Positions 53,170-64,000 of a stretch of DNA of 64,000 bases are shown in pieces. A model generated the notes under the pieces. It was not told where the DNA came from. It did not search any database and worked only from the letters and a program-made list of their open reading frames with translations. Origin of the DNA: Gavia stellata (Eukaryota > Chordata > Aves > Gaviiformes > Gaviidae); NCBI RefSeq assembly GCF_030936135.1, contig NC_082602.1, positions 620,001-684,000 of the forward strand, in the 5' to 3' direction. Within the stretch, counting starts at the first letter, position 1; every line of letters starts with the position of its first letter. The position numbers and the translations under genes are program-made.

Positions 53170-55924
53170 CTAAAAAAGAAAAAAGTGCAAAGGATGAGCA
53201 AGAGCCTGCGCTTTAAAACAAACATACCAACATATTGCACAGCTGTCAGCAATGAAGTAGACTTTGAACTTGTTTTACTCCAATGCCCAATAAAAACCTG
53301 TTTGGGAATTTCAGTATATTACAGACTTTTTTTAAAGCTTCCTAAATTTTGTCCCTGTTTAAGGTATTGGCTCTTACATAGAACATAAAAAGTTGTACTA
53401 AGTGTAGTTAGGCTACAGCCAGAGCCTAATCTAAATACGGTAAACAAAAGCCAGAACAGATTAATGGTGTGCGCCCATATATTCAGTACATTTCTCTGAC
53501 TCCCTGCGTGAACATAGTCACTCGTGCTCTTCCCAGGTATGGGAAGATCTAGTGACCATAATACGGTTAATATACTGGGTTTGGATCAAATACAAGATTT
53601 TTAAATAGCATTGCCTCCTCCCATCAGGAATTTGAGAGAAGAGCAGCAAATCACCAAGCCAGCTGCAAGGCTTTGCTCATGTACGAACCAAGTGAAGCCC
53701 TTCACTAGATGTGACAGTCCCCTTTCACCGTCAGCACGGAGGAAGGCACGAGGACATCACAGTAGCTCATTATTTCTGTAACACAGACCCATTGCAAATA
53801 CATATAGCCATTCCCCCATCATGGGCTGTGCTTGGAAAAACTCCGAGACTTTTTTTTTTTTAACCAAATAAGATTTGTACTACAAGTTTCACAGATTTGC
53901 TTTAGTACAAACCTCTGGCTAAAATATAACAGCTTTTCCCAGGATGCTGAGCTGTGTTTAATAGGATTGATTAGTCAGCTTTTTTTTTTTTTTGTTCCCT
54001 GGCAGATACAAAACGTACCTGAATGACAAAGCATAATGAACTATTAAGTGAGATCATCCAGGACACAATCCACTTCACAAAGACCAGTGATTTATCATTG
54101 AAACATACCCATTTTCTTTAGCTATTCTAAATACTTCCAGTGACACAAAATTTTTAAAGGTCTTTTTAATAAGCTTCTGCCTAAATTAATGCAAAGTGCA
54201 AAGAAGAGAAGCCCCCACATTATAATCATTTTAGACCTGGAAAGTTTTAAAGTTTTCAGCATTGATTTTGCTAGATTTGACGATCAAAAACCTTTTCCAA
54301 CTGCCGTAATAAAGGATAAGTCACAATTCAGTTTCAAGATGAAAATTAAGTCTAAGTACAAACTTATTGGCACATTAAGAAACTAAAGTAAAGCCCTACT
54401 ACCCTCTGACCTAACTACAACCACATGATTGCCTGCACAAACAAACAAAATACTGATTTAACACACAAACTGCTTCCCTCCCCAGCACACCACCACCAGT
54501 GCAGGACTTTAAGGAGTGTTTCTTGCCTACCTCTACAACCACCAATGCTTTTAACTGCGTATCGTGCTAGAACAAGAATCAGTTTGATAGCAAACTACTG
54601 CCTTCCCCCCGCCCCCAATACTGTTCAGCTGTTTGGAAGGTACATCAGCATTTACCAAAGTTTAGTCTTTAGACTCCAGTCACTGGAGGAAAACAGTTGT
54701 CCCTCTGCAATTTACTAGTCCAAATTATAAGCAGGACTATAGCTATTACTAATTCTCCAGAACACCGACTAGTCAAGAAGAAAATTATACTCCATTAGGT
54801 GTATAATACACAGGCCAGCAAATTAAGCCACTGATTCGTATCACAAACAAAGTCTAAACCGAAGACAGTTTGTGCAACAAAAGGTTACACATTGTTCAAC
54901 CAAAGGAAAGATAAGAGCTGGCTAGCTGCATGAGGAAGCATCAGCCAAGATGAAAATCTGCCCCTTGCTCTACAGAAGGATGATAGCTTTTTGGGACCAT
55001 CTCCAAGTGGCATTCAGAAGCCCAGGTCACTTCTTCAAGCACACGTAAATACACGCTTAGCTTTCATGAGACAAGAGGAGACGTTGGCAACGCTCCAGCT
55101 GCCAGTAAAGTCCACCCACAGATAAGCCACATCTTGATTGGCCTGAAAAGGGAGGCATCTCCTCTGCTCCAACCTAAAGTCTGAAGCAACTGAAAAATGG
55201 TTAACTGGGGGACTTGCCTGCAGATTCCACCTTTGATCAGATAAGCAGGAATTCAGTACGGGCACAGGATGGGCTCTGCACCACCAGCTCGATATAGCCC
55301 TGGTGTTTGTGCAGTCTGAAGCAGGCCTTGCACAGTTCTGCTCCCTGGTGAGCCTGCAGCTCTTCTGCCTATACTCCTTAGACACGTACGCACATACATG
55401 CACATAGCCTCCCCTTAGGCAAAACATCACTTAAAAAAATGTATCAGCAACCCGCCTCTGTTTCCTGTTCAAAAGAAGCATTAAAACCACAGAAGGGTTC
55501 TGTATGGAGGATGTTACATTTTTTCCACCCATGCCTTTGCTGCACCAAGAGGTGTACATTCACTACAGCCCCTCTTCCAGCTCCTCCAAAATCAGCGGTT
55601 CTGCCTACATTTCTCTGCTTGTTATTTATGACCCCTTCCCCCATTTTAAAATTGTAAAGCTTTTGGATCCTTCGACCCCTTCCTCTTCCCTTCCCCCTCC
55701 ATTCCTTGTTCCCTCCTCTTACTCATTTACATCCTCCCCCTCCACACACACCTTCAGGGAAGTATTTTTAGGTTTTAGGACACATTCACATCCCTCCTGT
55801 CAGTCAACAAATAGGAACAGCAGCAAAAACCACATGCCTATAGAAGACAGAAGGCCACTCCTTTGACCTCCTGCAATTTCCAGCTCAGAGCTCTCCTGCG
55901 CCAGCTGTGGCTTCTATGTAATGC

Positions 55925-57130
55925 AGGACCTCTCAATGAATCTTTCCTTTGTCAAATCTCTCCTTAAATCCACGTACATCTCTAGCACACACAACATCCT
56001 GTGGCAAGGAGTTGCACAGTTTCACACACTGCTCTTAATTTTTTCTATTCGTAGATGCTATGTACCATTCAATCCTTTCTACTTACAACTTTGCAATAAT
56101 ATTCTTTCCAAGTTGAAAAATCCTACCTTAGTCATTCCACAATTTTTCCAAATGAGCTATATCATTTTACATCAGAGTATTAGAAATGCACAATACTCAA
56201 GACAGTAAGCTATGTCGTAAATCCATGCTGCACCCATGTTCTGTTTTCTTAATTCACGACATCTAACACCTCTTCTAGTTAGCTTACGGAAGTTGAAGAT
56301 ACTTCCAGACAACTATAATGACCTCAAAACTCAACTCCTGAACAGTAAGTTATTCCAGATTCTACCTGACAGATGATAAGAAGATAATTTTTACCATGTG
56401 GATTACTTCACAGAACCGCAATTTTCAAGCCCGGTTAGTCTTACAAGGTCCTTTTACAATCCTCCTAGTAGAAACAATTTATCTTACTTACCTTGAATAA
56501 AAGTGCTGCATTTGCAATGCCACTTAACTTCTCACCTCTTTTTCCCAGTCATTTACAACATGCTGAGCAGCCCAGATGCTTGCAAATCTATCTCCACTAG
56601 CGACCTGCCTCTGCTAGGAAAAATCAATCAGATATCCCTACCCTCCATTTCTTGTATTTTTATTAATTTTTTACCTACGTAAAGACCTTCCCCCTTAACC
56701 CTGGCTGCTTGATTTCTTTTGATAAGGAAACTTCTTGAAAGATGTTTGGAAATCATGACTGTGTCTCCCAGATCACCCTGACTGTATGCTTGCTGATCCT
56801 TCCCAAGAGCTCCAAGAGCTTTGTTTTCCTTTCAAGGAGCCATACTAACACTACTCTGGTATATCACATTGATGAAGGCGCTTATCAATGCTAGTCTCAA
56901 TCGTTATTTCCTACTAGACTGGCTTGTAATTCTGATTCTCTCCTGGAGCTGCTTTTTTCATTTTTCCTTTATTTAATTATTTTTTTTTAAGTCACCACAC
57001 CTGCCAGCCCCCACAACCTTTTCGGCTGAAACCAATGCGTACCGGCTGTTATTTCAGCTATTTCGTTCAAGTTCTCTTAGCACTCTTGGGGGAGTATCAC
57101 CCAGCTCTGGCAACTCGACACGTTTCCATT
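55925..57130 (-). mobile_element. CR1/L3-type LINE remnant, sense strand minus, about 1.2 kb
   Basis: Read on the + strand the antisense matches run in consensus order. The 3' part includes cacaacatcctgtggcaagg at about 56,000, ctttccaagttgaaaaatcc at about 56,110 and gcacaatactcaagac at about 56,195. The reverse transcriptase part includes a degraded ccactagcgacctgcc at about 56,600, actggcttgtaattctgatt followed by ctcctggagctgc at about 56,930, and cactcttgggggagtatcacc at about 57,085. These correspond to the antisense of known CR1/L3 ORF2 and its 3' region. It is heavily decayed, with no open RT frame. Confidence 0.8.
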
Positions 57131-60100
57131 TCGTCCCAGCTGCACGCCCTTGTACACATGTCTGCTTCCAAATGTGGTGGTCTGTTATAGTTTACTAAGC
57201 AAGGAAGCTAGTAATGCAAATATGCTGCTAAAGTCTCCAAAACAAGTGTTACATAGGCATTATTCACTCCACGTGGAGTGGATTTCACACACCCACCCGC
57301 AAAAAATGTTTCAGAGCTGCTAAGTAAAAAAATAAAGAAAAATTTAATATTCTGGATGTCAGCGCTGGCTTTAAGCAAGGTTTGGCTTTACTTTCCAGCT
57401 GATGCTAGCAGGAATTTCAAAATGGAAGTAAATCACAAAAGTATGGTTAACTTCTTGGTTAAAAAAAACCAGCAAGACATACATTTCCAAAACAGGAAAC
57501 GAATTATAGCATATACACATACACAGAGAAGTTTTAAAGAACAAGGAAAGAAAATCTCATGAAGACAAAAGGAGGAATAAACAAGGCGCTCATTCTCACT
57601 GTAACTTGTGTTTTTATTTCATCTGCTTTAGTCTCATGAAATCCTCATGCTGACAGGCCAAACCACCTTGGGAGAGAAAACAAACCTCTCCCACTCACAG
57701 CTATCCCACCGTATTATTTTGACGAGAATTAAAACCATTTCCTTACACGGTACAATCCCAAGTTTTCAATAGCCTCTTTAACACAGTATACTTAGTTTCT
57801 CACCAGCCCTGGCTATCTGATTTCTAAGACTACTCAAGCACTCCCTGTTCAGTCTCTGGCGTCATGACTCCAGTTCAGATGTGCTTTCATATCATCTAAT
57901 AACGACAATAAAAATTGCCATTGAGGTTAAAACAGCAAGAGTAATATTATTACTTATGGGGAAATCATGAAAAATTGCCTCTTCAGAGCATGTACACAGG
58001 CAAAGGTTACTACTGCCCCTACACTTCTGATAAAGTAAAGACAAGAGCACACAGCACAATCAACAAAACACAGATAAATTCAAAACAGTAGCACAGGCTA
58101 ATAAAATATTAAATGGAAGGCCTGAGGTTTCCACACTCAATCTTCTTTATGATCAGTTCATGACTCAGCATCATACAAAGTTCTCAACACTGTACTCTGG
58201 CAACTGCTAATGACATTTCAGATCACTTTTTTCCTCCCTTTTACTTAGTAGTAAATTACTTCGGAAAGCACACTGATCAGTAAGAAAAAAATAAATCTCA
58301 TGTCCAACTTTAAAGGGAGATGAAGAGACTGTGCATAAAACTTTGCCATAAAAATATTAAGAGCTTGTCTGAAAGTGATTGCTGGCAATTGGTTTAATAT
58401 TCATTTTATGGGGCACTGCCAAACAAGCACAAGTGGCTGTCACTACGCAGACCACGAGCAGGGTTCACTGAAGAGATATGTCGACTTTAGCTACTGAACC
58501 GTCCACGCTGTAACCTTCTAAGTAAACCTGACCACAGCTGAAAATGAAGAAGTTACTGAACAATTCATCAGCACAACCCCGAAAGCTAAGTCTCACCATG
58601 GAAAAAAAGGCACCGTGGAGAAGCACAGACATAGGATTTATCATTCAGGCAAATTCTAGTTCTCCTTAATCTCAGCAGATTCAGGTTTAACGCTGAATCT
58701 TCTGCATCAGCTCACCCATCCTCAACAGTAGATTGTTCCTACTCTTCCTAGGACTACTGATACATCGCTTTAGATATGAAAGAATCGAACTTTCTTTTAA
58801 CCAAAGTTTGTTTCCTAAGCACCAACGTGAGTTTCAGCTAGAGATAACCCAAACCCCAGGAGACAGTGGGACAAGAGGAAACATTTCCTACAGCAAAGCT
58901 TAACTGGCCAACCTTCAAACCTCATGTAAAAATCCCCCCAAAAATTTCAAAGAAGGTAAGTTTTAACAACTGTTAAACAAGCAAGCTTAGACTACATTCT
59001 GTCCTTTTTCTCCCCAATATGAAAGCCAGGACAAAGGACTCAACAACCTCTATTTTCAGCTATGCAATGAATTCTCCATCCTTCCCACCTCCCTCCGTGA
59101 TTTATTTCTGGAAAAAGTGGCTGAAGGAACCCTAAACCTCCAAGGAAACAGCAGAGATCAGGGAATGCAGTAGCAGTGGTGGGACTTGGAGGGCAGCAGA
59201 AATACTTAACAGTGGTGTTGCTTAGAGTGTTATCACCAGTGAAAAGAAGAAAAAAGAAAATTAAAATCTGTCAAACAGTATTAAGTCCTCATGTGTCAAA
59301 ACCTCCACCTTAATTAAACAGTAGAACAGAAGAAAGCTGTGCTCATTCATTTCCAGAATCAGTACCAACACAACAAAATGCCACCACAAATACTGACTGA
59401 CCAGACAAAAATTTTCTTCTTTTCCAACAAGGACATAAATGAGTTCACTCACGGCACAGACAAATTTGAAAAGCTGACAAGACTACACAAAACTCTTCAA
59501 ACCCTGATTAAAAGGCTCTTATCTAGTCCCACAAGAGTTAATCACCCAAAGCTAACTAGGCTTCACTTCATTTCACTTCTGAGCTTCTGCAGTTTCAAAG
59601 GCTCTTTTCTGTATGATCCCACCTCTCACGTTCTTACAGACCTCAGAGATTAAATGCGTTACTGCAGCAGCATTGTGCTGCTAAATGCTGAACCATCATG
59701 ACAAGCCAAAACCAAATCAAGAGGGTCATGCTGCTTGTCAAACCCTTCCTGCCCAAGATGAATACTGGTTACATCAGTCCATTTGTGTGTTAGTTGCCTA
59801 GGTATTGTTTTGCTTGGTTTTTAATTCCTTAGATAAAAGGACATGACTCTCTAAAAGTTGCTGAGGTATCTTTTCAGAGCAATTCTGAGCAACCAAGTAT
59901 TAGGTAGTTAATGTGAGATTAAGTACGTTCTGGGAGGTTTAAAAGGCACAAGCAACACTTCAAATATCTAGTTTTAGGCAGATAGATGAGAAGACACGTT
60001 CCCAGGGGAGCCCCCCTGGACTGCCCAGGTACCCAAGAGAAGTCGGCAAACACACACGCACTCCTCAGAAACGCAGACACAGGGATGCTGCTGAACGTGC

Positions 60101-60169
60101 TACAAGGACCTATGGAGAATTTCATGTCTCTACCTAGTTTCCCCAAAAGCACCCTTTAATTATGTCAGA

Positions 60170-60194
60170 AGCCCCATCTTTGAAAGATGGGGCT
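60170..60194. repeat. Perfect inverted repeat, 12-bp arms with 1-bp centre
   Basis: The sequence agccccatcttt, then g, then aaagatggggct. The two arms are exact reverse complements. With a one-base centre it is a near-palindrome able to form a cruciform rather than a usual RNA hairpin. Confidence 0.9.
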
Positions 60195-61523
60195 ATCAAA
60201 ACCAACCATACAATATGATACAAAGCTGCGGTTTGAGACATTTATGGTTTATTAGTGGAAGTCATCCCATTTCTCCGATTTTCTGGAAATTAAGTCAAGA
60301 CCTGCATATTTTTCAGTTGTACTAATGTAAACTGTGTGGTCTATTGAACCATACAGCTGGCACATTGTTCTGTGAATACATGAACATCTTATTACAGGGA
60401 TCAGTTTACCCATCACACGCACACCACCTGTTCTCCCCTCTGAACAGATATACTGAAGTCAAGCAATTTATTTTTTTTGGTAAGTTATATATCACTATGT
60501 AATTAGCAGATAAGGTGACAAGCATTTAGTCCAGAAGCTTTCATCAGAGGCTCTCCCAGTACCCCAAAGAGCCAGGGGACACAGTGGGGACACCCCTGAA
60601 ATGGCCCTATACAAAGCCACATATATATAAAGCCTCCGTGCCCTCTTGAGAAAGGGACCCTCTGGGGAGCACAGTACCCACACCTCTGACCTGGTTCTGC
60701 AAGAGGTGCTTCATACCTCGAAGTAAGCCCATATAGTACGCATCTGGCTACAAACTGGCACTTCAATTAATGTAAATTACATGTCTACATGTCATAGCCC
60801 TGGTTCTCCTTCAGAGTTGCTCTGCTACTGGGTGGGTGATCAAACACACTGGTGTACAACTCTCCAAGGGATGCAGGATATCCTGAACCTGCTGGTGCAC
60901 CCAGAGAGCCAAGAACCTGTGCTGTGCAAACGTGGGATCCCAGCGGCAACCAAGAAGTTTTATTAAAAGAAATGGCTAAACAATTTGGATCTGAGCAAAA
61001 GGGGTTTTTGTAAATCTGATTATATCATTTCTACTGCATACGTGGAAGCGTTTTGCTCCGTTCCCTTTGTACGTACTATAAAAAGATAGTTTTGAACAGT
61101 TAATTGTTTTTAGATCGTATATTGAATTCTTTTGTACTGAGTCATAGTTTTGAAAAGAGCAATTAGGGCACAGTAGTAAATGACTACAGAAAGGTTATCA
61201 ATTGTGTTGTGAACTGACCTGCAAAGAGGAAGGCAAATTACATGGAACAATAATAGCTCCCTATAAATTGGCAAATTAAGTTGTTTACCATATGGCTTAG
61301 CCTGGTATAACTACAAAGATCACCTTCACCTGATCTTGAACTACATTCAAATTCAAGTAAGTCTGGTTTTTTTTTGGTTTTCTTTTTTTTTTTTAAATAC
61401 CTTGAACCTGCTTACTCTCAGAGGAAACCACCAAGTATTTTGCAATGCGTATGTGCAGCTAGGTTAGTATTTTCAACCATTAGCCGCATACTTTAAATAC
61501 TGAGATGGCTGCACAAAGCATAC

Positions 61524-61633
61524 CTCCCAGTTTCCAGAGCCTTATGGTAATCCATTTGGACAGCAGAACTAATAACAGGTATTTCATATTCCCTTTCACA
61601 AGCAAGAAAGGCAGGCTTGTTAAATATTTGAAG
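61524..61633 (-). other. Unidentified 110-bp exon candidate in the last MINPP1 intron
   Basis: On the minus strand a strong acceptor (acttttttcttctag) is followed by 110 bp open in one frame. That frame begins LQIFNKPAFLACEREYEIP and continues SSAVQMDYHKALETG, and ends at a strong donor, GGGAG|gtatgc. Read this way it ends two bases into a codon, exactly what the MINPP1 exon at 53169 needs. I recognise no protein family and it is not part of the usual MINPP1 sequence. It could be an alternative MINPP1 exon, a lineage-specific exon, or chance. Confidence 0.3.
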
Positions 61634-61744
61634 CTAGAAGAAAAAAGTATAAAACAGCTTTAATGAATAGCCGATATCCTTAAAGTGTGCCACAACCAAT
61701 TTTCAAATCCACCCCTGCCCAAGTGTGTAGCTGTTACGGTTTGG

Positions 61745-61767
61745 TTTTTTTTTTTTTTTTTTTTTTT
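61745..61767. repeat. Poly(T) tract, 23 bp
   Basis: An uninterrupted T23 run on the + strand, about 110 bp upstream (minus sense) of the exon candidate at 61524-61633. Confidence 0.95.
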
Positions 61768-64000
61768 AGTACGATTATCAGCTTCATATTGCATTAACTA
61801 CAAAAATACACAGATTTCTCATCAACACACACAGTTCCTGTTGGCAGAACAGCATTCCCGGATCACAGATGTGAGGCTCACCTGGGCATCTCACAGAAAC
61901 CTGAAGCTGAAAAGCAATGCACCTCTTTATCCCTTCCACATACAGTTTTCCTACAGATTCATACCCTACGCTGTGACAACAGGGGCTTCCTCCTGCAACC
62001 GTAGTGTTTCCCCTTTCTCCTCCCAGGTTCCGCATGCCAAGACTCCCAGTAAGGCGAGAGGGCAGCGAGCAACGGGGCTGAGCTGGCAGTCCCATGCAAC
62101 ACACAGACCAGATGCGCCTCTTGAGGAGGGGTGGGGGCCATCAAGTCTGAGGTTATTCCTACCGTCAGCACTCTGTTAGGTGGGGGAAGAAAGGAAAAAA
62201 AAAAATCATAATAGGTTTTGGTCACTAGCCGTAGGCCACACGAGCCACAAAGAACTCAATGCTTCTTCTGAGGTAAGGTGATACTCAATGATTGCTCCTC
62301 TACATTCCCACGTTGAGGCATCTCTAAATACCACAGCTTTAGGAAATTGGACACTTTCTAACTGTTTAAACAGATGCTAACTGGTAAGAGCAGCCTTTCA
62401 AGGATTATTCCACAGTAGCACAACTGCAAGTGACATTCACGCGTGTATCACTACCTGGCAGTTTTACCAATACAATGAAGAGCAGGGACACTTTCAGTAA
62501 GGCTTAGGCTCCAGAGGGGGGGAAAATCCAACTGTTTAGCAAAGAGTATTTCCCCATCACCACCTTTGCCACATAGTTGCATAGCCTGACTCTGTAGTTT
62601 CTGTTTGTAGCAGGAAGACCTGGAAAAAAAGCAATTCTTAAATCTTCACAAAAATGAACTGCTTTATGGACTAAGACAACTGCCTAAGTATGCCATTTCA
62701 GTACAACAAATCACCTGGTTTAACTTTATATTCAACTCTTGTAATACAAATTTTCTTAATTACCCAAAAAATTGTATGGAAGTGATAGTCCTGGCTTCCA
62801 ACCTCTTCCTGGAAATGAGACCACAACATTTCCTTACAGACTGGTAAGAAGGTATGGAGGAACATGGTCCTGAAAGGCCCAATGCAACGGTGGTAAAGTC
62901 TCAAGGAGTAGATGCTTTCTACTGAAGAATTAACCTTTATGAGACATTTATACTTTATCGCTACTGAGGGTGCAGAACAATAGGTCCACACAGGGGTGTG
63001 CTAACAGTAGGTGGTCACTAATACAACTACCGACAAATTCAACATCAGGCCCAAGTTCCTGTTAGGTATTCCGACACCTTTCCACCAGCCCTCTGGATGG
63101 GGACAGTTGACAAGTATGAAGTGAAAATCCCTTTCAAAACCATCTTGCTGTACAGCAAGACCTACACAGAAGAGACTATTGCTAGTTTAAACTAAACATT
63201 CTGTTGGAATTTATGAGGAAACATCCTAAAAAATGTCTGAAACTTTTGCAATGCAAATTGAAGTTGGGACTAATTAGCCATAGGTGTTTCTTACCAGCTT
63301 CATCATTTTCTTAAGGACAGATGAATCAGTAGAAGATATTTTTCCCAGAAGGAAGAAAAGTAAGCTTTAACAAAGTAACTAATAAGGCAATTAAGGTCAG
63401 TGAGCAATCAGATTGCAAGGTCAAGGAACATTGCACAGAAGAAACAGGGTTACAATAAAAGCAAGGTTTCTCTTTCTAATTCAGCTGTAACTAGGAATGA
63501 AAACAGGACAAAGCTATTGAATATAAATACTTAAAGTATGCTATAAAAATGCAGCATTGCCAACACTGTTCTCCACTGCCAAGGCTGGAGCAGAACAGAT
63601 AATGCAGGTCCCTCAGCTTCTTGCTGGAACAGAAATGCTCCCCTTTCTGTTTTTGGATAGTCCAATCTAAGCTTTCCAGAAAGAAAGGAAAACTTGGAGC
63701 AAAGATAACTCTGGAAGTAGATTTGTTTTTCTTGAATTTTTAAAGCAAACAGCCAGTTACAAAACAACGTTAAACACTGCTAAACATTCCACTAAAAGAC
63801 ATTTCATCATCACAAAGGTTCATTTTCTGAGTAATGAACTGCTGCAAGAGTATTTAACCTAGAGTATTTAACCTGTTTCTTTTAAGTTGCACAATACCAT
63901 AAAAAGAGAGACACTCGTGCACACACATATGCACAACCAAACATTTTCTACAGTTATTAACACAGGCATATATTTTTATTTGTATGGTTTCTTCTTTTCA
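61768..64000. other. Right end of window, MINPP1 intron, nothing firmly recognised
   Basis: A frame on the minus strand at 62,991-62,698 is open but matches nothing I know. A weaker exon-like stretch at 62,633-62,530 has a good acceptor (ctttttttccag) but no convincing donor. Confidence 0.4.

Larger units (their letters stand above)
53170..64000 (-). other. MINPP1: Last intron of MINPP1 (continues beyond the window)
   Basis: The preceding MINPP1 exon should encode the conserved (Y)WKRGYGYTINSRSSC region. I looked for it on the minus strand here and did not find it, so this intron exceeds 10.8 kb. It contains a CR1/L3 remnant, a hairpin at 60170-60194, a T23 tract and one exon candidate. The stretches 53,170-55,900 and 57,150-60,150 show nothing else I can name. 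Confidence 0.8.

Noticed and set aside
62530..62633. Second exon-like segment upstream of the 61.5 kb candidate
   Set aside because: It has a good acceptor but no convincing donor in frame, and the peptide resembles nothing known.
53170..64000. Upstream MINPP1 exons
   Set aside because: The conserved peptide WKRGYGYTINSRSSC and the earlier RHGTRYP motif were looked for on the minus strand and not found. They must lie beyond the right edge.

Overview
This window is vertebrate nuclear DNA, most likely from a bird (at least a sauropsid). It holds split genes with GT-AG introns, a CpG-island promoter, and old CR1/L3-type LINE remnants, with no L1 or Alu-like repeats seen. The gene spacing is tight: the whole PAPSS2 coding region fits in about 28 kb, with only about 19 kb to the next gene. 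The gene order matches the known vertebrate block MINPP1 - PAPSS2 - ATAD1 - PTEN, read here from the opposite strand.

Positions 1-2,755 are probably the distal 3' UTR of ATAD1 on the + strand. This is inferred only from synteny and a good poly(A) signal. Positions 3,531-34,002 hold a complete PAPSS2 gene on the minus strand. I placed 12 coding exons base by base. Their lengths sum to 1,830 bp, an intact 609-codon frame plus stop. The product is bifunctional PAPS synthase: an N-terminal APS kinase with P-loop GLSGAGKT, and a C-terminal ATP sulfurylase with the HNGH and [10 protein letters not shown] motifs. The gene starts in a CpG island (about 33,360-34,600) and ends in a roughly 2.4 kb 3' UTR.

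Positions 34,600-52,769 are intergenic. They hold simple repeats, three CR1 fragments, an unclassified repeat present twice, and one unexplained coding-like ORF. Positions 52,770-53,169 are the last coding exon of MINPP1 (minus strand), an ER-lumen inositol polyphosphate phosphatase. This exon carries the catalytic HAE motif and a C-terminal IDEL. The rest of the window, to 64,000, is the last MINPP1 intron. It contains a long CR1/L3 remnant, a perfect-arm hairpin, and one unrecognised 110-bp exon candidate whose phase fits the MINPP1 exon.

The two recognised enzymes act separately: PAPSS2 makes the universal sulfate donor PAPS in cytosol and nucleus, and MINPP1 removes phosphates from inositol polyphosphates in the ER. 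Their adjacency is old synteny, not an operon. I found no convincing new biological system. The best items to follow up are the two unexplained coding-like segments, the short PAPSS2 N-terminus and the unclassified repeat pair.
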